Positions 43,669 through 52,754 of a DNA stretch of 64,000 nucleotides are shown one piece after another (the stretch's first letter is position 1; each line of letters begins with the position of its first letter). Location of the stretch: NCBI GenBank assembly GCA_900544875.1, contig UQWS01000001.1, forward strand, positions 62,001 to 126,000, read 5' to 3'. The position numbers and the translations under genes were made by a program. Origin of the DNA: an uncultured Collinsella sp. (GTDB taxonomy: Bacteria > Actinomycetota > Coriobacteriia > Coriobacteriales > Coriobacteriaceae). The notes below the pieces were generated by a model. The model worked only from the letters and a program-made list of their open reading frames with translations, was not told the origin of the DNA and did not search any database.

Positions 43669-45192
43669 CTATCTCACGTTGTCGTTCATCGCGAAAGAGT
43701 TCTTCATGGCGCAGCTCGTGGTGTAGAGCACCTTGCCCAACAGGGCATCGGTCTCCACGCGCACGAGCTCGGCAAACTCCTCGTTGGCGCGTGCAAGCTC
43801 GGCAGGCACCTCGGCCTCGGGCAGAACGGCTACGGCAGCGTCGACGTCATGAATCTGCTTGTGGCCCATGCCGCCGACCTTCTCCTGATAATCCTCGACT
43901 GCGCGGCCGCACTCATGGAAGCGGACGTCGGCCAGCGCGCCGATCAGGCGGTTGGCCCAGTAGAAGTTTTCGGACGTCACGCGAGCCTGCGTGTCGGCAA
44001 AGTACTCGGGCATGGTCTCGACGTTGGCGTACAGCGGAACCAGCGCGTTAAACGAGTTGGAGCCAAAGGCCATCCACTGCACGGCGCGGTAGGCCGGATG
44101 CGCATAGGGGCGCAGCTGCAGCACAGCGAGCTGGCTGTTGCGGTTGATGCCGATGGGGCGATAGGCGCCACGCGTGGCGGGCGTGCCCTTGCTGCCGTAG
44201 CAGTCGTACTCCGTGCCCTGGTAGTGGCTCGAGAGTACGTACTTGATGTCCTCGATGGTCACCTTACGCTCGGGCACGCGGCTCCAGGGGATGTCATCGC
44301 TCTCGGGCGTGTAGTCGGCGTCGGGGCCGTCCCACACATCGCTGGGGTTAAGGCAGCGCTGCATGTACCACGCGCGCGGCGTGTTGTAGACATGGTCGCT
44401 GTCGCTGTGCGAGCCAAAGGCCTCGCGCGGGTTAAAGATCGCAGCCGGGCCGTCGCCATCGACGCCCAGCGTCAGGTCCAGATGCCACTCGGCCATCCAG
44501 GCACGCAGGTCGGCGGAGCACATGTGGTCGGCCTGGGCGCCCTCGGCGTCATCCAGGTCAAAGCTGTCGATACCCAGCTGGTTGGGCATGGTCACATAGG
44601 CGTCATCGGGCACGCGCTTGGCGATCCAGTGGTGGCCGCCGATGGTCTCGAGCCACCAGATCTCGTCCACGTCGCTAAAGGCGATGCCGTTGTTCTCGTA
44701 GGTGCCATAACGCTCGAGCAGGTCACCCAGAATGCGTACGCCGTCGCGGGCGGATTTGGCATATGGCAGCACCAGGGTCACCATGTCCTCCTCGCCCAGA
44801 CCGCCGGGCTGCGCCGGAACGTATCCGTCCTCGCCCTCGTTGCCCTTGGCGGGCACGTAGTCCACGAGCGGGTCGGCGCCGCGAACGCGCTCGTTGGTGG
44901 TGAGCGTCTCGGTTGCAGACATGCCCACATTGAGCTCGTTGAAACCGGCCTCGGCCCAGATGCCGTGGCCCGGGACAACATCGGGGACGCTCGTGTAGCG
45001 CATGGGGTTATCGGGCAGTTCAACGGTCAGGTGACTCAGAACGCTCGTGTAGACGCGCGGCTGCTCGTCGGGATGCACCACGCGCATACGCTTGGGCTCA
45101 AACACCCCGTTGGACGAATCCTCGTTGCGGGCGACCAACGTCGACCCGTCGTAGCTCGCGTTCTTACCAACCAAAATCGTTGTGCACGGCAT
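43669..45192 (-). CDS. C69 family dipeptidase
   Basis: A 507-residue N-terminal nucleophile hydrolase of the peptidase U34/C69 family (dipeptidase A, PepD). The nucleophile is the Cys in MPCTTILVG, exposed after removal of Met-Pro, and the ARNEDSSNG motif follows. Length agrees with the family. The ATG at 45192 has GGAGG six bases upstream. The ATG six bases earlier would abut the ribosome site. Confidence 0.9.
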   Translation of the reverse strand: MPCTTILVGKNASYDGSTLVARNEDSSNGVFEPKRMRVVHPDEQPRVYTSVLSHLTVELPDNPMRYTSVPDVVPGHGIWAEAGFNELNVGMSATETLTTNERVRGADPLVDYVPAKGNEGEDGYVPAQPGGLGEEDMVTLVLPYAKSARDGVRILGDLLERYGTYENNGIAFSDVDEIWWLETIGGHHWIAKRVPDDAYVTMPNQLGIDSFDLDDAEGAQADHMCSADLRAWMAEWHLDLTLGVDGDGPAAIFNPREAFGSHSDSDHVYNTPRAWYMQRCLNPSDVWDGPDADYTPESDDIPWSRVPERKVTIEDIKYVLSSHYQGTEYDCYGSKGTPATRGAYRPIGINRNSQLAVLQLRPYAHPAYRAVQWMAFGSNSFNALVPLYANVETMPEYFADTQARVTSENFYWANRLIGALADVRFHECGRAVEDYQEKVGGMGHKQIHDVDAAVAVLPEAEVPAELARANEEFAELVRVETDALLGKVLYTTSCAMKNSFAMNDNVR

Positions 45193-45275
45193 GCGCATCC
45201 TCCTTGAGCGAAGAAATCAAACGATAACAGTGTATCGCTTCGGCGCAGAAAGGGCGAAACCACGGCGCTGGCAAC

Positions 45276-45513
45276 CCCCGTGGTCAAAAAATGCCAAATA
45301 TGAGTACTGTCACCAATTTAGTAACAGCAATTTTGCTACGCATGGATGTCAAAAATCTACATTTGTTCAAAAATTAGATGATGTAATTCCTCATAGGTCC
45401 AATAAAATAGGCTCTCTATCGATAATAAATATCGTTAGAGAGCCTATTTGACCTAAAATATATGTGACTATCTTGGCAACAGTACTCATATTTGGCATTT
45501 TTTGTCCACGGGG
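45276..45513. repeat. 238-bp inverted-repeat element with AT-rich core
   Basis: The terminal 35 bases (45276-45310 and 45479-45513) are inverted repeats with 34 matches, beginning CCCCGTGG and containing AAAAAATGCCAAATATGAGT. Similarity continues inward for about 15 more bases. The core holds a second hairpin (45405-45418 with 45436-45449, AAATAGGCTCTCTA). It is far lower in GC than its neighbours and encodes nothing. It fits a MITE-like or structured-RNA element. Confidence 0.85.
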
Positions 45514-45546
45514 TATAGAACTAACCCCTCAAACAGCCCAAAACGC

Positions 45547-46401
45547 CTATTTCGATGCGCGCTCGGCCGCTTCGATCACGTGTTTGGCGAGGATCGCCGT
45601 CGTCACAGCGCCCACGCCGCCCGGCACGGGCGTGATGGCGTTAACGACCGGCTCCGCAGCATCAGAATCGACGTCACCCACCAGCTTGCCAGCGGCCTCG
45701 TCCCAATTAATGCCAACATCGATGATCGTCTGGCCCTCGCGAACCGCATCCACGCCAATCGTACGTGCGCGTCCAACGGCGGCAACCACAATGTCGGCAG
45801 CACGGCACTCGGCAGCAAGGTCGTGCGTATGCGTATGGCACGTCGTCACGGTCGCATTGCTCGCCGTAAGCATGGCGGCAACGGGACGGCCAATCACCAG
45901 AGACCGACCGACCACAGCAACCTTAGCTCCATCCAGCTCAACGCCGTAATGATCCAGCAAAGCAAGCACGGCTTCGGCTGTGCAGGGGGCAAAACCCTCG
46001 CCGCGCCCCGAAAGCGTGGTGAGCAGCGAAGCCGGCGTCATGGAGTCAACGTCCTTGGCGGGATCGAGTGCCGAGGCAACCGCGTCCTCGTCAAGGCCGG
46101 CGGGCAGCGGGCGGAACATCAGGCAGCCATGAACAGCGGGGTCGGAATTGATGTCCTCGATGGCCGCCAACAGCTCGTCCTGCGAAACATCGGCGGGAAG
46201 CAAAACGCGGCGAGCTTCAATGCCAACCTTCTCGCAGCGCCTGAGCGCACCGCGCTCGTAGGATAGGTCGTCCTCGCGTTCACCCACACGCACGATAGCC
46301 AACGTCGGAACAACGCCGCGCTCGCGCAAAGCCACGCAGCGAGCAGCAAGTTCCTCAGTCAAAGCGCGAGCGACGGGAGCACCCTTCAGCAGTTCAGCCA
46401 T
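45547..46401 (-). CDS. folD: Methylenetetrahydrofolate dehydrogenase/methenyl-THF cyclohydrolase
   Basis: A 284-residue bifunctional one-carbon enzyme. It has the YERGALRRCEKVGIEA substrate region (Tyr and Lys), QD-type residues replaced by FRPLPAGLDEDAV, and the NADP loop VVGRSLVIGRPVA followed by TVTTCHTHT. The FRPLP segment differs from the usual VQLPLP. The ATG at 46401 is 2 bp after the fchA stop. Together with fchA and fhs it connects formate to methylene-THF. Confidence 0.93.
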   Translation of the reverse strand: MAELLKGAPVARALTEELAARCVALRERGVVPTLAIVRVGEREDDLSYERGALRRCEKVGIEARRVLLPADVSQDELLAAIEDINSDPAVHGCLMFRPLPAGLDEDAVASALDPAKDVDSMTPASLLTTLSGRGEGFAPCTAEAVLALLDHYGVELDGAKVAVVGRSLVIGRPVAAMLTASNATVTTCHTHTHDLAAECRAADIVVAAVGRARTIGVDAVREGQTIIDVGINWDEAAGKLVGDVDSDAAEPVVNAITPVPGGVGAVTTAILAKHVIEAAERASK

Positions 46402-46403
46402 GG

Positions 46404-47036
46404 CTATCCTCTCTTCCTTGCAGCGTCGGCGGCGCGGCGCGCCAGCGCATCGGCGCGCGGCAACCACGTGTCGAGCAGCTCATCGCACGCGGTCTCGAGC
46501 TCCTCGGCGCGCGCCCGGTCCTTCATAGACGTGGTGTTGGCAAAGAGCGTCAAGCTCGCGCCCTGCATAGCGGAACGGCAGAACACGGCGCCGCACGCCA
46601 CATCGGACAGCAGCTGACGCGAACCCTTGTCGGCCATGTCCTCGAGCAGCGCCAGCGCACGCCCGCAGGCATCCATAATGCGATACGGCGGCATAGCGGC
46701 CACATGCAGCGCATCCTGAATCGCGGTCGCTCGAGCCGGATCGTCACGCGGAATACCGTACGCCGCGGACACCTGCCCATAGGCACGAACGTCCTCGGCA
46801 ACCAACTCGACAAGCTCCTGGGCCAGCTCATCAGCATGGGCAAACGCACGCGTCAGGTCATCCGCACGATCAGCAAGCGCGGGATTGGTCGCACCGTAGC
46901 GGGCAACCATTCCGCACAGCGAGGCGCCCAGCGCGCCCACAAAGGCGCTCGCGCTGCCACCGCCGGGAACCGGCTCGCGCGCGGCAAGCGCCTCGGCAAA
47001 ACCGCGACAGGTTTTATCCATCATCTCTTGGCTCAT
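46404..47036 (-). CDS. fchA: Methenyl-THF cyclohydrolase / cyclodeaminase-like protein
   Basis: A 210-residue helical protein of the FTCD C-terminal (FchA) family. The signature PVPGGGSASAFVGALG is near residue 22. Family members are either methenyl-THF cyclohydrolases or formimino-THF cyclodeaminases. Being next to folD, with fhs in the window, favours the cyclohydrolase reading. AGAGGTG precedes the ATG. folD already has cyclohydrolase activity, so this may be a dedicated second enzyme. Confidence 0.85.
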   Translation of the reverse strand: MSQEMMDKTCRGFAEALAAREPVPGGGSASAFVGALGASLCGMVARYGATNPALADRADDLTRAFAHADELAQELVELVAEDVRAYGQVSAAYGIPRDDPARATAIQDALHVAAMPPYRIMDACGRALALLEDMADKGSRQLLSDVACGAVFCRSAMQGASLTLFANTTSMKDRARAEELETACDELLDTWLPRADALARRAADAARKRG

Positions 47037-47082
47037 CGAAACACCTCTGCCCACCGCGCCGGCCACCACGGGCCGCACGCAT

Positions 47083-47125
47083 AATAAAAAATGGGACAAC
47101 GACGCCAGGAAGCGGTTGTCCCATT
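47083..47125 (-). terminator. Terminator after the zinc-ribbon membrane protein
   Basis: AATGGGACAAC and GTTGTCCCATT form the stem, and the minus strand continues TTTTATT. Confidence 0.85.
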
Positions 47126-47221
47126 CATCGATCTTGTCCAAGCCAGTCTAGCCCATAAGACAAAGACTGTCAGGAGCTCTGGCTATCGGTGTTTCCGATT
47201 GCCGGCTATAGGCACGGGCGC

Positions 47222-48061
47222 CTAGTCCACCTGAAACGTCGGCAGCAGTGTGTCGATAATCTTCGATCCCATGTCGCGGTTTGCAGTCGAGTACTCCAAA
47301 TGCGCCGTGGCAATCGTCGAATCCGTGACGATCGTCTTTTCGTAAATGATCGTGTCGCCCTCGCGCCACGAAACCACGTACCAGTTGTCGCCCTCCGCGG
47401 TATAGAGGTCAGTCTTGCCCGAGGTGTCCTCATCGACGAACATCTCGTGTGCAGTTTCGTCGTTAACGTTGACGTAACCAAACAGGTTGATTACAAAGCC
47501 CGTCTCCGGGTCCTCATACCTGGCGCCGCTGCCGTTGGGAGTATCTTCCATCTCAAAGCGATTGGGAATCGACATGCTATAAGGATGCATGTCGTTCGTG
47601 TACGTATACACGTCGGTCAGGTAATCGTCCGAATCGCCCGAACCGTAGTATGCCGACTCGTTCTCGGGAACGGCCTCGTCATCGGACGACGAGGATTCCT
47701 TAGACTTGGACTTGTCGCTCTTCTTCTTGGCAGAAGAATCTTTCTCGTCCGAAGACCCGGTATCGATCACCGAGATTTGCGTGTCAGAGCTCTTGGACCC
47801 GTTAAGCATCGTGAGCGCAAACACCGTGCCACCCCCAAGGAGTACCACGGCGGCACACGCCACCGCGATGACAATCGGAGCTTTGCTCTTAGACTTTTGA
47901 GGCGCGGGCGCGACCGGCGGCATCGACTGGGTCAGGCCCGGGGCAGAGGAAGGACCAGCGCCCGCGGACGTCGGCGCGGAACCACCCGCAAGCGACGCCC
48001 CGCAATGCGTGCAAAACGTCGATCCATCGGGAACTTGCTGTCCGCATTTTTGACAGAACAT
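47222..48061 (-). CDS. Zinc-ribbon membrane protein with a Ser/Lys/Asp stalk
   Basis: A 279-residue protein. An N-terminal zinc ribbon has two CxxC pairs (Cys3, Cys6, Cys17, Cys20), a Pro/Ala/Ser linker follows, then one transmembrane helix (about 62-85), a Ser/Lys/Asp-rich stalk (about 100-130) and a C-terminal beta-rich domain of about 140 residues. The ribbon would be cytosolic and the last domain outside. The outer domain is of the kind found in secreted lipoproteins, but I do not recognise it. A terminator follows at 47083-47125. Confidence 0.75.
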   Translation of the reverse strand: MFCQKCGQQVPDGSTFCTHCGASLAGGSAPTSAGAGPSSAPGLTQSMPPVAPAPQKSKSKAPIVIAVACAAVVLLGGGTVFALTMLNGSKSSDTQISVIDTGSSDEKDSSAKKKSDKSKSKESSSSDDEAVPENESAYYGSGDSDDYLTDVYTYTNDMHPYSMSIPNRFEMEDTPNGSGARYEDPETGFVINLFGYVNVNDETAHEMFVDEDTSGKTDLYTAEGDNWYVVSWREGDTIIYEKTIVTDSTIATAHLEYSTANRDMGSKIIDTLLPTFQVD

Positions 48062-48424
48062 CGTTCGACCTTTCGTGGTTTAGCTTTTGTCACAGCCAAG
48101 TCTAAAACCTCAAGCCGGCATTGCTGTTGCGCAACATTAGGAGCATCAACCAAGCCGCACGCTTGCCCAGCGCCAGGCCCACCTTGCGGCAAGCCCGCAC
48201 ACGCAAACATGGGACATCTGGCCCACCTTTCGAGACTCCCGGGCAGCACAAGCTGGGGCATATCTATAAGTAAGGAACCCGTTGGGGCACGGCCGCTCAA
48301 CGGCCACAAGCGATGAACGGAGGCATAAGCCGCACAGTACACAGAGACATCCGCCGCCAGCGCAATCAGTACCCCAACAGCATGCGGCGCCGTGATGTCA
48401 TCGGCAGACAAGGAGGACGCCACC

Positions 48425-49026
48425 ATGAAGAAAAAGACCCTATCAATCCTTTCCCTTTGCATCGCCCTCTTTGCCGCATTTGCCCTTGTCGGCTGCGGCG
48501 GGAACGCATCGGGCAGGGGCAGCAGCGCATCCAAGAGCGAGGGCAAGGAAAAGACCCCCGTCGCCAAGAAGACCGACTTTATCTGGTTTAAGGTCGAGAT
48601 GCCCGAGGGCGTCGGCGTAAGCGACTCCGCCGGCAAGAATGCCGACAGGGTCCAGCTCACCTTCCCCGAAGACGAGAACGCCTCGGCCGATCGCTTTATC
48701 CCCGTTTGGAAAAAGCGATGACAGCCGAGGAATCCCACGCCGACCAGGCAGAAAAGAAGGGGGATACGTTCCAGTGGAAGGATGGCGGGTCCGTCGAGTA
48801 TAACGGCAGGACGTGGCTCGTCGGAACATTCGAGGACAACAGCGGCATCTCAACCATGCTTTTTACCGACGTTGAGCCGGGAAGCGTCTACGTCCTCATC
48901 TCGAACTTCGACCAGCACAAGAAAGAAGCCGAGACGCTCCTCAACTCCATCGAGTTCCCCGATGACATGGCAGAGGCAGTTTCCGAGGCGCGCGAAGTCG
49001 AGATTTCGAGCATCGAGCTCAAGTAA
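48425..49026 (+). pseudogene. Frameshifted lipoprotein, paralogue of the gene at 49270
   Basis: The first frame (48425-48721) gives a lipoprotein signal ending LVGC and then matches the intact paralogue through DFIWFKVE, PEGV and DRFIPV. It then shifts and stops at WKKR. A second frame (from about 48706) continues the match to the end: VEYNGRTW, TDVEPGSVYV, ISSIELK. One missing base near 48700-48712 (GTTTGGAAAAAG) explains this. AGGAGG precedes the ATG, and a terminator follows, so the gene was recently functional. A sequencing error is possible. Confidence 0.75.
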
Positions 49027-49096
49027 CGGGACACCCGCACGCGCCTACGCGCACCTGCGCACATGCGCCCCATTAAAGCAACGGGCACCCAACCCC

Positions 49097-49132
49097 GGGG
49101 AGGGCCGACAGGCATCGGCCCTCCCCTCTTTT
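49097..49132 (+). terminator. Terminator after the frameshifted lipoprotein
   Basis: GGGGAGGGCCGA and TCGGCCCTCCCC form the stem with a CAGGCA loop, then TCTTTT. Confidence 0.88.
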
Positions 49133-49269
49133 GGACCCGCGCATATTGCCACTTGTCGGCACAAATCCGGCCCTCAGAATGGGACACATGGCCCACCCTA
49201 GCGAGCCGTCCACGCGTACAGTAAAGGCAGGTAATCCATGGGCGGTTACAGATCGAGGAGGACACGACC

Positions 49270-49863
49270 ATGAAAAAGAAGGCCTTTGCGATTCTCACAC
49301 TCTGCATGAGTCTCTTTGCCGCGGTTGCCCTGGTGGGTTGCGGCGGAAGCGGCGGTGCTACCGGCAGTGGCGGTGGCGGCGGCGCAGAAAAGCCAGCCGT
49401 GGATATGAGGACCGACTTCATTTGGTTTAAGGTCGAGGTGCCCGAGGGCGTCGAGATCACCGACGTTGCCGGCGACACCGCCGACAGGGCCCAGTTTAAG
49501 TTCACCGAGAGCGAGCACGCCAGCGATCGCTTCATCCCTGTCTTCGACTCTGACAAGAACGCTGACGAGCTGTTCGACTACGAGGCAAAGTGGAAGGCCA
49601 ACTCCGGATGGACCGAAAGCGACCCCGTTAAATACAACGGCAAGACCTGGCGCAGTGCTTACTTCACGCACTCGGGCGGCGTAACGACTGAGTACTTCAC
49701 CGACGTTGAGGGCGGCAGCGTCTACGTGCGCATCGACAACGTCGAGGAGCACAAGGACGCCGTCGAAGCCATGATGAAGTCCCTGGAATTTGCCGATGAC
49801 ATCGCCAAGGCCAAGACTGAGGCCATGGACGTCAAGCTCGACGATATCGAGATCAAGCGCTAA
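49270..49863 (+). CDS. Lipoprotein of unknown function
   Basis: A 197-residue protein with a Lys-rich start (MKKKAFAIL) and lipobox LVGC at about 21-24, a Gly/Ser linker, and a C-terminal domain of about 150 residues with alternating strands (DFIWFKVEVPEGV, GKTWRSAYFT, EGGSVYVRIDNV). It is intact, unlike its tandem copy 240 bp upstream. GAGGAG precedes the ATG. A conserved string, ATGGGACA followed by TGGCCCACC, stands upstream of both copies. I do not recognise the domain. Confidence 0.8.
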   Translation: MKKKAFAILTLCMSLFAAVALVGCGGSGGATGSGGGGGAEKPAVDMRTDFIWFKVEVPEGVEITDVAGDTADRAQFKFTESEHASDRFIPVFDSDKNADELFDYEAKWKANSGWTESDPVKYNGKTWRSAYFTHSGGVTTEYFTDVEGGSVYVRIDNVEEHKDAVEAMMKSLEFADDIAKAKTEAMDVKLDDIEIKR

Positions 49864-49934
49864 GCGACTGGCGAGCGCAACGGGAAACACGGGCGCAGCG
49901 CTAACAAGCGGCGGTGCCCCAGCGCTTCGTACCC

Positions 49935-49966
49935 AGGGAGGGCCGGTAAACCGGCCCTCCCTTTCT
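49935..49966 (+). terminator. Terminator after the lipoprotein
   Basis: AGGGAGGGCCGG and its complement with a TAAA loop, then TTCTT. The stem core GGAGGGCC is shared with 49097-49132, consistent with duplication of the whole unit. Confidence 0.88.
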
Positions 49967-50167
49967 TATGCCGGTAGCCGGCGAACGCGAGGGTGCCGGG
50001 CGGCAAAACCACCCCCAGCGCGGTAGCAGCACAAATAGGCAAGCATCCCAACACGTCCGCCCGCCGATTTATAGCGCCGCGCAGGCAATTAAGCCGACGC
50101 CTTTAAACATCTGGGCAGTATAGTGACCAAAACTATCGCATAACCGCACCCTGCGAATGGAGGAGTC

Positions 50168-52660
50168 ATGGCCGAACATCATGCCATCAGTCGCCGAGCG
50201 TTTACGCTGGGCTTAGGTCTTGCGGCGCTGTCGCCGCTTGCAAGCCTGCCAGAAACCGCGGCACCGGGCATTCCCCTGCGAGCGGCATTTGCAGACGACA
50301 CGCCCAAACCGGCGGAGCACCTCGGTAATTTCGTCATTCGCCTTCGCCCCGCGGGCTATTTTCGCACCGCGAGCGTCAACGAAGACGGCAACGTCATCGG
50401 CAACGTCTGCCACCTGTTTAATGACGGCACGTCCAGCAAGCTCATCCTTGAGCACGTAGCGACCGATACAGAAAATACAAATTGGTATGCCATCCGCACC
50501 TTGCTCAATTTCGAAGAGCATAAAAAGACGGGCTACAGCATTTGGTCGGTCGACGACGACTCGGACAAAGATGGAAAGGTCATCCACGTATGGGGCGGCG
50601 AGTATGACAACAAGCCCAGCCGCGCTTTTGCGTTCGAGCGTCAATCAAACGGAACCTATATCATCCGAGACCGCACGGTCGAGAAAGAAACCGAGAAAAA
50701 AGACATTAAGTACCTGGCAATAGAATCGAACGGCGAAGACCAGGACAACAATAAGATCTGCCATAAGAGTAAGAGCATTCCGTGGGAGCTCGAACTTATC
50801 GGTTACGACATGAAAAAGAACGATGCCACGGTTAGCAGCCTCGACTGGATCACGTACAGCAGCTACGTCGATGGGCCATGTTGGATGAAATACGTCGACG
50901 ACAACAAGTTCCTCGACGAGCTGAGCATCCCGGGTACGCACGATTCGGGCACCTGCAGCGTGGACAACGACACTGAGCCCCAATCCTCGCAAGTAAAATG
51001 CCAGCAGGATTACATTCCCACGCAGTTGCTCGAAGGCATTCGCTATTTTGATATCCGGCTCGGAAAGGGCGACGACCCCGGTATCGACCACGGGGATTAC
51101 TACCTGCTCAAAAAAGACGCGTACTTTATGCATCTTTCCGATGTCATAGGCTACTTCAAAACGTTTTTGAACGAAAACCCGACAGAAGCGCTCATCATGC
51201 TTGTATCACGAGGCAACGACGAGGCTACCGACGAAAGTGTTACGACGGCTTTCGCCAAGGTTTTGGACGACAACCCCAAACTGTTCTATACGTCGAGCCG
51301 AATCCCCACGCTACACGAGGTGCGCGGAAAGATCGTTCTGCTGCGTCGATTTAGGCTCGCCGGCAACAGTGTAAGCGGCCACACGTGGGGCCTCGACCTT
51401 ACCGAATGGGATGACAAGATCAAGGCTCACTCCGACAGCGCCACTATGTGTCTCGTCCAAGACGCGCGGGGCTTTGAAGCCGCGGGGGAAACAGGCGACA
51501 AAGAGCCCTATTGCACCAAGGTATACGCCCAGGACAAGTACAAACTCACGGGAACCGACAAGCTCAGCTGGGTCGATAATGCGCTGAAGGAAACGACCGG
51601 GCGCACGCGCAACGAGGTAGATGTCGAGGACGATAACGGGGCCAAGGAGCAAGTCCTGGAGCGCTGCTGGTCTATCAACTACACCAGCTGCACGGGCTTG
51701 TCGCACGGAGGCAATCCTTTTACCTCGGCACGAGTAGTCAACGAGCATCTGTATAAGAGCCCGTACATCAACCCCAGCGGCACCGAGGATACAAAGTCAG
51801 ATTACCTCAAGCACATTGGCATCATCGCATCCGACTTTGTTGATGCGGCGCTGGCCCGGAGCATCTACCAGCGCAATTACGATACGGAGCACAAGCAGAC
51901 GGCTTCGTACTATCTCCCGTACTATCTCCCGACCCGCATGCGCATGACGTACGGCGACTCGCTGAGCGATGCCTCATTCCAGGATGGCAAGACCGTTGGC
52001 GAGGGTCATTTCCGCCTTGCCGACAGCAGCAACGCGCTCAACGCGACAGCTTCGGGCCATGCGTTTGCCATTGAATACGTGGATGTCGACGCCCTGGGCA
52101 ACGAGACCGTTACGGGGCTGCAGGGCTCTGTGCCCATCGATATCGATCCACGCGCGCTGACGCCCCATTTTGAGGGACTCGAAGGCCTTAAGGCCGGCGA
52201 AGACGTGCGCGCCAAGATTGCGGCATCACTCGAGGGCAAGCTCGAAACCGATGCCTGCACGGCCCAGCTCGAGTTTGTGCACGACGCGAACGGCGCTCCG
52301 GGCACGGCAATGGCCGAGGGCGAAACATTTGCCGCAGGAACGTACTGGGTGCGCGTGAACGGTCTCTTGGGCGACGCGGCGCAGAACTACACGCTCGCCA
52401 GCGACGGAGCCGCAAGCTTTACCGTTGCAGCCTCGGGCAACGCGGGCGGCAACGGCGCCGGCACCGACGGTGGCACGGGCTCCAACGCAGGTAGCGCCGA
52501 CAAGAACGGCAAGGGCAAAAGCTCGGCCGGAAAGCTTGCCGGCACAGGCGACGGCTCTGGCATCGCCGCCGGGCTCGCTGCCGCCGCCGTGGCGACGACA
52601 GTCGCCGGCGCAGCGATGCTTGCAAATGACCGCGAAAACGCTGGGGACGACAGCGAATAG
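50168..52660 (+). CDS. Secreted PI-PLC-like phosphodiesterase
   Basis: An 830-residue exported enzyme. A Tat signal begins the protein (ISRRAFTLG, Arg9-Arg10). A region at about 50-225 looks like a ricin-type beta-trefoil. A phosphatidylinositol-specific phospholipase C X domain follows at about 240-430, with the catalytic His region SIPGTHDSGT, EGIRYFDIRLG and an HGD segment. After about 600 come beta-rich modules with IDIDPRALTPHFEG, then a Gly/Ser stalk, LAGTG at 790-794 and a hydrophobic helix. LAGTG resembles a class E sortase motif, but the tail after the helix is acidic, which is atypical. It could act on host or bacterial phospholipids. Confidence 0.85.
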   Translation: MAEHHAISRRAFTLGLGLAALSPLASLPETAAPGIPLRAAFADDTPKPAEHLGNFVIRLRPAGYFRTASVNEDGNVIGNVCHLFNDGTSSKLILEHVATDTENTNWYAIRTLLNFEEHKKTGYSIWSVDDDSDKDGKVIHVWGGEYDNKPSRAFAFERQSNGTYIIRDRTVEKETEKKDIKYLAIESNGEDQDNNKICHKSKSIPWELELIGYDMKKNDATVSSLDWITYSSYVDGPCWMKYVDDNKFLDELSIPGTHDSGTCSVDNDTEPQSSQVKCQQDYIPTQLLEGIRYFDIRLGKGDDPGIDHGDYYLLKKDAYFMHLSDVIGYFKTFLNENPTEALIMLVSRGNDEATDESVTTAFAKVLDDNPKLFYTSSRIPTLHEVRGKIVLLRRFRLAGNSVSGHTWGLDLTEWDDKIKAHSDSATMCLVQDARGFEAAGETGDKEPYCTKVYAQDKYKLTGTDKLSWVDNALKETTGRTRNEVDVEDDNGAKEQVLERCWSINYTSCTGLSHGGNPFTSARVVNEHLYKSPYINPSGTEDTKSDYLKHIGIIASDFVDAALARSIYQRNYDTEHKQTASYYLPYYLPTRMRMTYGDSLSDASFQDGKTVGEGHFRLADSSNALNATASGHAFAIEYVDVDALGNETVTGLQGSVPIDIDPRALTPHFEGLEGLKAGEDVRAKIAASLEGKLETDACTAQLEFVHDANGAPGTAMAEGETFAAGTYWVRVNGLLGDAAQNYTLASDGAASFTVAASGNAGGNGAGTDGGTGSNAGSADKNGKGKSSAGKLAGTGDGSGIAAGLAAAAVATTVAGAAMLANDRENAGDDSE

Positions 52661-52690
52661 GCAAGCCAGCCTTTTAGACACATCGACTCA

Positions 52691-52729
52691 ATCGGGGGCG
52701 CAGAACACCGTTCTGTGCCCCCGATTTTT
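52691..52729 (+). terminator. Terminator after the PI-PLC gene
   Basis: Perfect 16-bp arms ATCGGGGGCGCAGAAC and complement around ACC, then TTTT. Confidence 0.92.
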
Positions 52730-52754
52730 ACCTTGGCCCGAACGCCGCTTTCGA

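Noticed and set aside
48695..48721. Programmed -1 frameshift in the first lipoprotein copy
   Set aside because: GGAAAAAG is a poor slippery site, and the early stop gives a domain cut in half; a one-base deletion is simpler.
52536..52660. Standard LPxTG sorting signal on the PI-PLC protein
   Set aside because: The motif is LAGTG and the tail after the helix is acidic rather than basic, so wall sorting is only a possibility.
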